The notes: a model not told the origin generated them from the letters alone. DNA of 64,000 nt from Faecalibacillus intestinalis (GCF_003024685.1 NZ_PYLQ01000001.1:1-64000); one strand, 5' to 3'; positions 26,609 to 34,180 are shown, numbered from the stretch's first letter. A program made the numbers and translations.

Positions 26609-27817
26609 ATGAACGAAGATAATAAAAATAATTTTATATTAGTTGATGAAGATAAACCTAAAGAAAAGAAATGGAAAAAAATAGTAAAAATTTTATTAGT
26701 AGTTGCTATTGTCTGTTCCTTTGCAATGAATGGCTATGTTTTTTATAATATGATGTCATCATCGAGTGATAGTACAACGACCGTTACAAATAAAGGAACT
26801 GTAAAACAAGTCAATTATGATGTTAAAACAGATACAACAAGTGTTGTAGAAAAAGCGAGTGATAGTGTTGTAGGAGTTGTTGTTTATAAAAATACAACAA
26901 ATAATGCTTTTGGATTTGGTGATAATTCAAGTTCTTCGAGTGAAACACAATCTGGAAGTGGTAGTGGGGTCGTTTATGATAAAACTGGTAAATATACCTA
27001 TATTATTACGAACCACCATGTTATTGATGGTGCAAACAAAGTACAAGTTGTCTTTTCAAATAATGAATATGTAGATGCAGAAGTTGTAGGTAGTGATGAA
27101 TATAGTGATGTCGCTATTTTAAGATGTCAACCAAGCTTTGATGTAAGTGTTATTGATTTAGGAGATTCTAATTTATTAGATAAAGGAGAAACAGTTTTAG
27201 CGATTGGTTCACCATTAGGAATTCAATATTCAGGAACTGTTACTCAAGGTATTGTTTCAGCAACAGATCGTACAGTTTCTGTTGATTTAAATGATGATAA
27301 AGTTGATGATTGGGATATGAATGTTATCCAAACAGATGCAGCTATCAATCCAGGTAATAGTGGTGGAGCGCTTGTTAATATGAAAGGTGAACTTGTAGGT
27401 ATTACGAACATGAAGTTCTCTGATGAAAGCGTTGAAGGTATGGGATTTGCGATTCCTATTAATGATGTTATTACAGTTGCAGAACAAATTCGTACAAATG
27501 GTAAAGTATCTCATCCAGTTATCGGTATTTCAGGTGTTTCTTTAAATGATTATTCTTCATATGAACTTCAAAGATATGGTGTTAAAGTATCTGTTGATGA
27601 AGGTATCTATGTTGTTAAACTAACAAGTGATGGTGCTGCAAGTAAAGCTGGAATCCAACAAGGTGATGTTATTGTTAAATTAGATGGTAAAGATATTACT
27701 ACTTATAAATCGTTCTTAACAGCACTTTACTCGCATAAAGCAGGAGATAAAGTAAAAGTTGTTGTTAATCGTAGTGGCACAGAAAAAACAATTGAAGTTA
27801 CGCTTCAAGAAAAATAG
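26609..27817 (+). CDS. htrA: HtrA/DegP-like membrane-anchored serine protease
   Basis: ATG 26609 is chosen for its AAAGGAGG site; the earlier in-frame ATG at 26579 has none. The 402-residue protein has one N-terminal membrane anchor (about 24-44) and a low-complexity Ser/Thr linker. The trypsin-like domain has the triad His (TNHHVIDG), Asp (YSDVAILR) and Ser (NPGNSGGALV). A C-terminal PDZ domain (about 300-400, with AGIQQGDVIVKLDG) completes it. It degrades misfolded proteins outside the membrane. Its location after a PhoBR-like two-component pair recalls the walRK-htrA arrangement. Confidence 0.93.
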   Translation: MNEDNKNNFILVDEDKPKEKKWKKIVKILLVVAIVCSFAMNGYVFYNMMSSSSDSTTTVTNKGTVKQVNYDVKTDTTSVVEKASDSVVGVVVYKNTTNNAFGFGDNSSSSSETQSGSGSGVVYDKTGKYTYIITNHHVIDGANKVQVVFSNNEYVDAEVVGSDEYSDVAILRCQPSFDVSVIDLGDSNLLDKGETVLAIGSPLGIQYSGTVTQGIVSATDRTVSVDLNDDKVDDWDMNVIQTDAAINPGNSGGALVNMKGELVGITNMKFSDESVEGMGFAIPINDVITVAEQIRTNGKVSHPVIGISGVSLNDYSSYELQRYGVKVSVDEGIYVVKLTSDGAASKAGIQQGDVIVKLDGKDITTYKSFLTALYSHKAGDKVKVVVNRSGTEKTIEVTLQEK

Positions 27818-27845
27818 ATATTGCTTAACGCAATATCTTTTTTTA
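27816..27845 (+). terminator. Terminator after htrA
   Basis: A perfect 9-bp stem (27816-27824 with 27830-27838), starting in the stop codon, is followed by eight T. Confidence 0.88.
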
Positions 27846-27878
27846 TAATTAATGTAGAATGATTGAAAGAGGAATTAT

Positions 27879-28646
27879 ATGAAAATAGGTATTTTTGATT
27901 CGGGAATAGGTGGCTTATCAGTATTATATGAAGCAATGCAACTTTTACCTCATGAACAATTTATATATTATGCTGATGAAAAACATGTTCCTTATGGGGA
28001 AAAAACAAGAGAAGAGATCATTGGCTATGTAGATGAAATTATTCAATTTATGATTGATCATAATTGTAAGGCCATTGTCATTGCTTGTAATACAGCAACC
28101 AGTGCAGCAGTTGCTTTAATGAGGAAAAAATATGATATTCCTATCATTGGAATGGAACCTGCAGTAAAAAAAGCAGTTGATTTATATGGGAATCAAAAGG
28201 TATTGGTGTGTGCGACACCAATTACAGTTAAAGGTAAAAAGATGTTGGACTTGGTAGAAAGAGTTGATAAAGATCATTTAGTTGATTTGGTTGCTTTACC
28301 AAAACTTGTCCGCTTTGCTGAAAAACAAGAGTTTAATAGTGATGAAGTGCTTGCTTATTTAAAAGAGGCACTTTCGAAATTTGATTTTAAAGAGTATGGT
28401 TCTCTTGTTTTAGGATGTACACATTTTAATTATTTTAAAGATAGTTTTCATCAATTATTACCGCATGTCCATTTATTAGATGGTAATAGAGGAACAATTA
28501 ATTACTTAATGAAAAATATTGAATTAGAAAATTTGGAAAGTTCTGTTGAATATTATTATTCTGCTAAAAGAGTAAGCGGTGAAGAATTAAAACGTATTGA
28601 ACGCTATTTAGAACGTTTAAAAAATATGAAAGATATAGGTATATAA
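27879..28646 (+). CDS. murI: Glutamate racemase
   Basis: The 255-residue product has the racemase signature IGIFDSGIGGLSVL at the N-terminus, the first catalytic Cys in VIACNTATS (about residue 70) and the second in LVLGCTHF (about 180). It makes D-glutamate for peptidoglycan precursors. Spacing to the following HAD gene is 1 nt, indicating one transcript. ATG 27879 follows GAGG. Confidence 0.96.
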   Translation: MKIGIFDSGIGGLSVLYEAMQLLPHEQFIYYADEKHVPYGEKTREEIIGYVDEIIQFMIDHNCKAIVIACNTATSAAVALMRKKYDIPIIGMEPAVKKAVDLYGNQKVLVCATPITVKGKKMLDLVERVDKDHLVDLVALPKLVRFAEKQEFNSDEVLAYLKEALSKFDFKEYGSLVLGCTHFNYFKDSFHQLLPHVHLLDGNRGTINYLMKNIELENLESSVEYYYSAKRVSGEELKRIERYLERLKNMKDIGI

Positions 28647-28647
28647 T

Positions 28648-29418
28648 ATGGTAAAAGCAATTTTTTTTGATATCGATGGAACACTTGTTAGTTTTAAAAA
28701 TCATCAGATTCCTAAATCTACATTTGATGCTTTATATAAGTTAAAAGAAAAGGGAATCAAGCTTTTTATAGCAACAGGAAGAGGAAAAGATGGATTAGAT
28801 GTTTTAAATGATTTTCCTTTTGATGGTTATATTACGTTAAATGGACAATATTGTTATACAAATAATCAAATTATTTATTCAAATACAATCAAAAAAGAAG
28901 ATCTACAAGCTTTATTAGATTATTTAAAAGATCATCAAGTTCCTTGTGGCTTTACAGAAGAAAATACAAAATACTTCAACTATCGTGATGAGCGTGTTGA
29001 TGCAATTCACGCTATTACTCATAATGATGATCATCCTGCCGGAGATTGTAGTCATGTCATTGATAAATCGATTTATCAAATTATGTGTTTTGTTGATGAA
29101 AATGAAGAAAAAGAAATCTTAAGTCATATGCCTCATTGTATTTCAGCAAGATGGCATCCAACTTTTTGTGATATTTCACCAATAGGTGGAACAAAACAAT
29201 TAGGAATTGATAAATTTTTAGAATATTATGGTCTTGATTTAAAAGATACGATGGCTTTTGGTGATGGGGGAAATGACATGCAAATGTTAAAGCATGTAAA
29301 TACTGCTATAGCAATGGGAAATGCGGGAGATGAGTTAAAAAGCATTGCTGATTTTGTGACAAAAGATGTGGATGATGAAGGTATTGCCTATGCATTAAAA
29401 TATTATGGTTTGATCTAG
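28648..29418 (+). CDS. Cof-type HAD-IIB phosphatase
   Basis: This 256-residue protein has all HAD motifs: FFDIDGTLV (nucleophile Asp), ATGR, a Lys in GGTKQLGI and GDGGNDMQML. The large alpha/beta cap between motifs II and III marks the Cof (IIB) subclass, which dephosphorylates sugar phosphates, FMN or pyridoxal phosphate; the substrate is unknown. The last 28 nt of its coding region (29387-29414) recur, with two mismatches, at 33909-33936, where a decayed copy of its C-terminus is found. Co-transcribed with murI. Confidence 0.93.
   Translation: MVKAIFFDIDGTLVSFKNHQIPKSTFDALYKLKEKGIKLFIATGRGKDGLDVLNDFPFDGYITLNGQYCYTNNQIIYSNTIKKEDLQALLDYLKDHQVPCGFTEENTKYFNYRDERVDAIHAITHNDDHPAGDCSHVIDKSIYQIMCFVDENEEKEILSHMPHCISARWHPTFCDISPIGGTKQLGIDKFLEYYGLDLKDTMAFGDGGNDMQMLKHVNTAIAMGNAGDELKSIADFVTKDVDDEGIAYALKYYGLI
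29387..29414 (+). repeat. Left copy of a 28-bp imperfect direct repeat (inside the HAD gene 3' end)
   Basis: It matches 33909-33936 at 26 of 28 positions in the same orientation. The two copies bracket the 4.5-kb accessory island. Confidence 0.75.
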
Positions 29419-29419
29419 G

Positions 29420-29447
29420 AAGACTTGGCTAACAAGTCTTTTTTTAT
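29420..29447 (+). terminator. Terminator of the murI-HAD unit
   Basis: An 8-bp stem (29420-29427 with 29433-29440) is followed by seven T. Confidence 0.88.
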
Positions 29448-29472
29448 AAATGGATATTTTTTCATTATTTTT

Positions 29473-29500
29473 TTGAAAAAATAAAATTCAGTGATAAAGT
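29473..29500 (+). promoter_or_regulatory. Promoter of the PLD-like/thioredoxin-like pair
   Basis: TTGAAA (29473-29478), a 16-nt spacer and extended -10 TGATAAAGT (TAAAGT at 29495-29500). A related sequence, TGATACAGT followed by AATAG, occurs at 31606-31620. Confidence 0.6.
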
Positions 29501-29539
29501 AATAGTATAGATAGTAAAAAATAAATAGAGGTGATTTAT

Positions 29540-30154
29540 ATGCAAGTGTATTCAATTTTTTTAGATAAAGATGTTTATTTTTTTAATGGACCATGTTACT
29601 TGAATGGGATTCCATTTAAAAATTTGGCAGAATTTGTTAATGCATATTTAACATGTAATAAAGAAATAAATAACATCTATATAGCTGGGGCGTGTTATAG
29701 TTCATCAAAGGACACAGCAGAGAAAATAGTAAGCGCATGCTTTGGTACAGTAAGAAAATATAATATTGGGACTATAAGCGAATATACAAAAGGCGGAAGA
29801 AGTGCAGTTGATGATGCAATAAAAAAATATCAAACATCTATAAATTTGAATCCAAAGGATAAAAAAGACCATAGAAAGATGGTATATTTTTTAGTTGATG
29901 AAGAAGTTGTTGCAATTTTAATTGGTTCAAGTAATTTTTCTAAAAATACATACTTAACGAAATATTCATCAGAAGCAGATTTAATGTTGTTAAAATATGA
30001 AAAAGGGAATAGCAATGAAAAACTTGTTAAATCGTTAGAAAATGATATTCAAGCAAATCCAAATGGTTTGTTAGTATCAAAATCTCTTAGAACGGTTGAT
30101 GCTTCTTTTTTACAAAAAATTTTTGAAGAAAATATGGGACAATTGAAGAAATAA
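29540..30154 (+). CDS. Phospholipase-D-like (HKD superfamily) protein, function unknown
   Basis: ATG 29540 is used, with GAGGTG before it; the in-frame GTG 29531 is part of that site. The 204-residue protein has one PLD-like half-site: DHRKMVYFLVDEE (HxK) followed by VAILIGSSNFS, the GSxN motif. PLD-fold proteins with a single motif act as dimers and include nucleases and phospholipases. The Asp spacing in the HKD motif is not canonical, so activity is uncertain. There is no signal peptide or membrane helix. It abuts the thioredoxin-like gene with no gap, so they form a pair. Possibly a defence or DNA-processing nuclease; I do not recognise a closer family. Confidence 0.7.
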   Translation: MQVYSIFLDKDVYFFNGPCYLNGIPFKNLAEFVNAYLTCNKEINNIYIAGACYSSSKDTAEKIVSACFGTVRKYNIGTISEYTKGGRSAVDDAIKKYQTSINLNPKDKKDHRKMVYFLVDEEVVAILIGSSNFSKNTYLTKYSSEADLMLLKYEKGNSNEKLVKSLENDIQANPNGLLVSKSLRTVDASFLQKIFEENMGQLKK

Positions 30155-30745
30155 ATGAAAAAAAGTGAAAGATATATAAAAAAGATTAAATTATTTGTAT
30201 TAGTAATCTTATGTTGTTTTATTATATTTAGTATGTTTCAAAAAAAGAATGATTATGTCAATATAAATATATTAAATAACATAAACATGAAAGTTCCAAA
30301 TAGAGCTAATATGAATGAGTATAAAAGATTAAATGATAAAAAACCTGCTTTTTCAAAAATGAAATTATTAGATTTTATCAATATGACAAAGAATAACAAA
30401 GTAAAAAATGGAGTGTATTATATAGGAAATCCCACATGCTATAGTTGTCAAAATGTTGTTCCAATTCTTAATTATGTATTAAAAGAAAAGAAACTATATG
30501 CATATTACATAAATGTACATGATTCAAAATATAATGGCAAAGACAATTTAAATGATGAACTTAAATATTATTTAAGGAATTTTTTAGAAGATAAAACAGT
30601 AATGTATATACCTGTAGTTTTTATTATTGATAATAACAAAGTTGTAAAATATTGTGATAATATAGATCAAAGATTATTACAAGGAAAAATTACACAACAA
30701 ACTTTAAATTCATATAGGAACATAGTAAGTATAAAAAATGATTAG
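30155..30745 (+). CDS. Membrane-anchored thioredoxin-fold protein
   Basis: The 196-residue product has an N-terminal membrane helix (about residues 10-27) followed by a thioredoxin-like domain. YYIGNPTCYSCQNVVPIL carries a CxxC (CYSC, about residues 94-97), and a cis-Pro-like YIPVVFII stretch lies further on. Such proteins resemble bacteriocin-transport accessory thioredoxins that form or reduce disulfides outside the membrane. The start ATG is immediately after the PLD-like stop codon, so translation is coupled. No bacteriocin or ABC exporter gene is adjacent. A function in maturation of the neighbouring lipoproteins is conceivable but unproven. Confidence 0.7.
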   Translation: MKKSERYIKKIKLFVLVILCCFIIFSMFQKKNDYVNINILNNINMKVPNRANMNEYKRLNDKKPAFSKMKLLDFINMTKNNKVKNGVYYIGNPTCYSCQNVVPILNYVLKEKKLYAYYINVHDSKYNGKDNLNDELKYYLRNFLEDKTVMYIPVVFIIDNNKVVKYCDNIDQRLLQGKITQQTLNSYRNIVSIKND

Positions 30746-30764
30746 AATAAAGCAAATATTTGAT

Positions 30765-30827
30765 AAATGTAGAATTATAAATAAATATGTTTTATAATAG
30801 TTATACGTTTAAATATTAATAAAAAAT
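30765..30827 (+). repeat. 5' flank repeat, copy 1 (upstream of the first island lipoprotein)
   Basis: Two 19-nt blocks (30765-30783 and about 30809-30827) recur at 32797-32837 with one mismatch each and a shorter gap. The AT-rich intervening part contains TATAAT (30793-30798), a likely -10 element. Confidence 0.55.
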
Positions 30828-30840
30828 GGGAGAGAAAATT

Positions 30841-31392
30841 ATGCAATTAAAAAAAATAATTCCAGTATGTCTTGTATTAGTAATGCTATGTGGATGTTCA
30901 AGTAGTTCTACAAGTTCTAAAAATGATAAAAAAGTAGATGATAATACAACTTCAACTTCTGAAACAGTAGATACTAAAGATTTAATTACTGTTAAGGGAA
31001 CTATGAATGTTCCAGAAGATTTCAAAAGTTCTAATTTAGAAGGTACAACAATTGAGTATACTGTTGATAAAGAAGGATATGTTTATACACTTAATTTCCA
31101 TAAAGTGAGTGGCGAAACACCTATTGATGGAGATAAAACAGCAGATGCTAATGATGGAAAAGTATACTACATAAGTGAATCTGAAATTCCTAATTGGAAA
31201 ACAAAAAGAGAAAAAGAAGAAAAAATTTCTAAAAAAGGATATTCGGTTACTTTAACAATGGGAGACGAATTAACAAAAGAACAAGCTATGGCTGCAAACG
31301 GTGAAGAAACCGCATATTCTGCCATTTATGATTATTCTTTAGACTCATTTAAAGCAACCAACAAAACAATTAAGGATTGCGCTGATACATAA
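30841..31392 (+). CDS. Lipoprotein of unknown function, apparently shortened by an in-frame stop
   Basis: Starts at ATG 30841 behind GGGAGAG (an earlier in-frame ATG at 30826 has no site). The 183-residue product has a signal peptide ending in lipobox LCGC and a Ser-rich linker. A single domain rich in beta-type sequence follows (TMNVPEDFKSS, VYTLNFHKVSG, YSVTLTMGDEL). No family is recognised. After the TAA at 31390-31392 the same frame stays open for 28 codons (ending YYYMVYTNE) to TAA 31477-31479. The ancestral protein was probably about 212 residues and this allele carries a nonsense change near its end. Confidence 0.7.
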   Translation: MQLKKIIPVCLVLVMLCGCSSSSTSSKNDKKVDDNTTSTSETVDTKDLITVKGTMNVPEDFKSSNLEGTTIEYTVDKEGYVYTLNFHKVSGETPIDGDKTADANDGKVYYISESEIPNWKTKREKEEKISKKGYSVTLTMGDELTKEQAMAANGEETAYSAIYDYSLDSFKATNKTIKDCADT

Positions 31393-31480
31393 GATGTAAA
31401 AACTAAAAACAATAAAATTACAGAAAAATCTTTAAAGAAAATGTTAGAATATTATTATATGGTATACACAAACGAATAAG

Positions 31481-31508
31481 AAAAGATCTCTAAAGAGGTC
31501 TTTTCATT
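31481..31508 (+). terminator. Terminator of the first island lipoprotein gene
   Basis: An 11-bp complementary pair of arms (31481-31491 with 31494-31504), which cannot all pair because the loop is short, followed by T-rich sequence. It lies right after the second in-frame stop codon. Confidence 0.65.
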
Positions 31509-31605
31509 TGCAATCTTTTTTATAAAAATCTCTTATAACATAAAAAACAAACATTTTTAATAAAATTATAACTTTTTATTAATTTTTTTGTTTTTTCAAA
31601 ACTCT

Positions 31606-31661
31606 ATGATACAGTAATAGTGTAGAGGAGGAAATTTATGCTCCTCTTTTGTCTTTTTTAG
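31606..31661 (+). other. Promoter-like box with micro-ORF and ribosome-site-masking hairpin
   Basis: TGATACAGT (31608-31616 region) resembles the promoter at 29492-29500. A strong GAGGAGG ribosome site and ATG (31638-31640) open a 7-codon ORF, MLLFCLF, ending at TAG 31659-31661. The site GAGGAG (31625-31630) is complementary to CTCCTC (31641-31646), followed by a T-rich run, so the RNA forms either a masked leader or a terminator. It may be a leader peptide, a type I toxin relic, or the broken start of a former lipoprotein gene. Confidence 0.4.
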
Positions 31662-31770
31662 AAAAAATTGATATATTAATGTATAGGAAGAACAGAAATG
31701 TGTGGCTAAATAACAAGGATGGTGTAAAAAAATAATCTTCGCTCATTGAGTAGCCACTTATTAAAATGTT

Positions 31771-32730
31771 ATGGAAAAGAAATTATTAACTATGATGTGC
31801 GTTATGTTTTTATTAGCAACTGCAAATGGATGCTCATCAAACTTAGATAAATCAGATTCAAATTCTAAAAATCCAATTTCATCTATCTTTTCAAAAAAAG
31901 AAGATAAATACTCTGTAGAATCAATTGAAAAAAAGAATTTCAAAGAAGCTAAAAATATTCCAAAAGATGACGATTTTAATATTAATGCTGATAAATTAAC
32001 AGGAGAATTTTGCCAAGATATTGCAGAAACCTATTATAATAAATACAATTGGTTGAATAATATTCCTAATGAACATTCATTAGATAGTACGCCTTCTGGA
32101 ATCCAAATCATTAATGATTATTATAAAAATAAAGACCAGACAGGTGGGATGTATGATGATTTACCAGCTTGTGCAAAAGTTTCGTTTATTAAAATTAAAG
32201 AAACCCTATCTTATAAAGAAGCTAAAGATGAATATGATTATTTAAAAAAGAATATAAAAAAATATTTTGGAAATGTTTTAATAGACCATTCAGCCGAAAA
32301 AAATTGGCATCCTCAATATGATAATGGAACGGAAGTATTTGGAATAAGGTTGAGTAAAGCTAATTCAACTCATTATAAAATAGAAGACGGTGACTACCAA
32401 TTAGAGTTATCATTTAGTTTGTATGCACTAACCCAAACTAATAAAAATTTAAATACTAAAAATATAAAAAACGGTTTCATCTGGTTAGGTCTAGATAAAT
32501 TTTATAATTCAGAATACAAATGTATCGATGCTTACAAAATGAATTTCAACATTCCTTTTTCTGAAGCAATTGAAAAATCTGAACACTTAGACCTTGATAA
32601 TGAAGACGAGGCTAAAGAATATGATGCTATGATCCAACGAATTGATACATTACCTATTATTTCTATTTCAAAAATGCTAAAGCAAAAAGAAGATACATAT
32701 TTTGCGACTGGGAAATGCGTGTTGTTATAA
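31771..32730 (+). CDS. Lipoprotein of unknown function
   Basis: The 319-residue product has a signal peptide with lipobox ANGC (Cys21), a Ser/Asp/Lys-rich linker, then a soluble domain containing no family motif I recognise (DDDFNINADKLTGEFCQDIAETYYNKYNW, later EIPFSEAIEKSE-like helices). Two further Cys (in FCQD and PACAKV) and one near the C-terminus (GKCVLL) are present. No ribosome site stands before ATG 31771, unusual for this genome. The upstream 100 nt hold an inverted pair (31702-31708 with 31751-31757), so expression may be weak or structured. It lies in the accessory island. Confidence 0.65.
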   Translation: MEKKLLTMMCVMFLLATANGCSSNLDKSDSNSKNPISSIFSKKEDKYSVESIEKKNFKEAKNIPKDDDFNINADKLTGEFCQDIAETYYNKYNWLNNIPNEHSLDSTPSGIQIINDYYKNKDQTGGMYDDLPACAKVSFIKIKETLSYKEAKDEYDYLKKNIKKYFGNVLIDHSAEKNWHPQYDNGTEVFGIRLSKANSTHYKIEDGDYQLELSFSLYALTQTNKNLNTKNIKNGFIWLGLDKFYNSEYKCIDAYKMNFNIPFSEAIEKSEHLDLDNEDEAKEYDAMIQRIDTLPIISISKMLKQKEDTYFATGKCVLL

Positions 32731-32796
32731 CCTGAAAATTAGTTAACAAAGTGAAAATAGTTGAATTAGAAATAAGACCTAACCTATTTATTCAAC

Positions 32797-32837
32797 AAAT
32801 GTAGAATAATAAATATATGTTTAAATATTAACAAAAA
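32797..32837 (+). repeat. 5' flank repeat, copy 2 (upstream of the zinc-finger-like gene)
   Basis: Same two 19-nt blocks as at 30765-30827, each with one mismatch, separated by only 3 nt. A TTATGATAC element follows at about 32843, similar to the boxes at 29492 and 31606. Confidence 0.55.
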
Positions 32838-32935
32838 CAGTTATGATACGGAAATAATTTTTTGATCCATTACATAACAAATAAAATTTTAAAAATTCAA
32901 ATAATATATTAGAAGAAAAAAGGAGAAAAAGGATA

Positions 32936-33706
32936 ATGAATTATGCATATAAAGATACAGGAAGAACAAAAATAATTTATGCTGATAGTTCTGATATTAT
33001 AAAATATAAAGGTGTACGTTGTTATTGTAAAAATCCAAGCTGCAATGCAAAAATGTTTATACATAATCCTGAACACCCGAATTTTGCGTATTTTCAAGCA
33101 TCGGGGAAACCATCTCATAATGGAAGTTGCGGGTCTATTTATAATCATTTTGATAATAGCAAATATGATGAAAAATTATTTAGTTTTCCAGAAGTGTTAA
33201 TGAATTTAGAATCAAAACCGTCAGGTACAAAGCCAACTGGAAAATCTTCGCCAAAAAAAGGGAAAAGCACGAGTGGTGGAGAAAAAGCATTAAAAACTAT
33301 TAAAGAAATATATAAAATGGCTACAAATACTCCACCAAATGACAGCTATAATGGAGTAAAAATAAAAAATATATTGGCAGATGTAAGAAGTTATTCAGAT
33401 TATAAAGATGGTATTGATGGGTATCATCTAGTTGAATGTAATTTCTACTGCTTTGATAAAAAAGAAAAGACAATAATAATGAATTTTCCATTTTTACCTA
33501 ATAATAAGTACTATTTGCGTTTATGTTTTAAAGATGAGGATTTATTTAAAAAAGAGTATAGTAGGTTTTATGATACGGGACATACAGGAATAATTGTTAT
33601 ATCTGGTTTATGGGAGAAAAAAGATGAAGAGTATAGAACAAAAACGATTAAGGCAGAATGTACAATCAAATCTGAAAAACAGATAGCAATTATAAAAAAG
33701 AAATAA
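32936..33706 (+). CDS. Uncharacterised protein with CoiA-like Cys/His N-terminal region
   Basis: The 256-residue cytosolic protein starts at ATG 32936 after AAAGGAGAAAAAGG. Residues about 28-66 contain a metal-finger-like pattern: RCYCKNPSC, then H near HNPEHPNFAYF, then HNGSCG. This recalls the zinc region at the N-terminus of CoiA-type and other nuclease-associated proteins. A low-complexity basic linker (about 97-120, KPTGKSSPKKGKSTSGG) joins a C-terminal alpha/beta domain with no known motif. There is no nuclease signature. Function unknown; DNA or RNA binding is a guess from the finger and the basic linker. Confidence 0.6.
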   Translation: MNYAYKDTGRTKIIYADSSDIIKYKGVRCYCKNPSCNAKMFIHNPEHPNFAYFQASGKPSHNGSCGSIYNHFDNSKYDEKLFSFPEVLMNLESKPSGTKPTGKSSPKKGKSTSGGEKALKTIKEIYKMATNTPPNDSYNGVKIKNILADVRSYSDYKDGIDGYHLVECNFYCFDKKEKTIIMNFPFLPNNKYYLRLCFKDEDLFKKEYSRFYDTGHTGIIVISGLWEKKDEEYRTKTIKAECTIKSEKQIAIIKKK

Positions 33707-33741
33707 GAAAAGAATAATAAAGAGTAACTAAATAATTCAGG

Positions 33742-33779
33742 GAACAATCATGATGATATGGTTGTTCTCATTTATTTTT
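33742..33779 (+). terminator. Terminator of the zinc-finger-like gene
   Basis: A 10-bp stem (33742-33751 with 33758-33767), with one G-U pair, is followed by a T-rich run. Confidence 0.75.
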
Positions 33780-33895
33780 GATTTGAAGACTACTAGTTTT
33801 GATTTTAAAATTAGATAGAATAGGTTTGTTTTTTTTTATTGGACTCAATTTTTTATAATTTCTTTTAAAGTCTTCAGTAGTTTTGTTATATTTCG

Positions 33896-33946
33896 CTAGA
33901 TGGCATCACCTATGCATTAAAACATTATGCTTTGATAGACCTTTAA
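33896..33946 (+). pseudogene. Remnant of the C-terminus of a Cof-type HAD phosphatase
   Basis: Seventeen codons read LDGITYALKHYALIDL and stop; the intact HAD protein at 28648-29418 ends DDEGIAYALKYYGLI. Nothing upstream of these codons can be aligned. It contains the right copy of the 28-bp repeat. Confidence 0.65.
33909..33936 (+). repeat. Right copy of the 28-bp imperfect direct repeat
   Basis: 26 of 28 bases match 29387-29414, same orientation. It ends 53 nt before the first FMN riboswitch and marks the right edge of the accessory island. Confidence 0.75.
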
Positions 33947-33989
33947 AAATAAGAAAAATTATTATATAATAAAGAAGCAATAAAATAAT

Positions 33990-34096
33990 ACTTCAGGGCA
34001 GAGTGAAATTCTCTACTGGCGGTAAACTCCGCGAGCTAAAGATGGCCGAACTGGTGAAATTCCAGTAGCAACAGTTATAGTCTGGATGAAAGAAGT
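33990..34096 (+). ncRNA. FMN riboswitch (RFN element) 1
   Basis: It contains the conserved RFN blocks: CTTCAGGGCAG at the start, GTGAAATTC, a middle region with GGCGGTAAAC and GCGAGC, and AACTGGTGAAATTCCAG. The closing GTCTGGATGAAAGAAG restores the P1 helix (33991-33994 with GAAG near 34092-34095). FMN binding should allow formation of the terminator at 34122-34160 and shut off the transporter gene downstream. Confidence 0.97.
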
Positions 34097-34121
34097 GTTT
34101 TTTGTAATACTTTTTATATAC

Positions 34122-34162
34122 AAAAACGTACCTAGAAGATTATTTTAGGTGCGTTTTCTTTG
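34122..34162 (+). terminator. Expression-platform terminator of FMN riboswitch 1
   Basis: A stem of about 13 bp with one G-U pair (arms about 34122-34134 and 34143-34155) is followed by TTTTCTTT. The ribosome site AAGGAGG of the RibU gene comes just after it. Confidence 0.85.
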
Positions 34163-34180
34163 TTAAAGGAGGTATATAAA

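Noticed and set aside
29473-32860. A special sigma factor for the TGATAnAGT-like boxes of the island
   Set aside because: The best case (29473-29500) is an ordinary sigma-A promoter with extended -10; three AT-rich matches are too few.
29387-33936. Calling the direct repeats att sites of an integrative element
   Set aside because: No integrase, excisionase or transfer gene lies between them, and the right copy has protein-coding similarity to the HAD end; a decayed paralogue remains possible.
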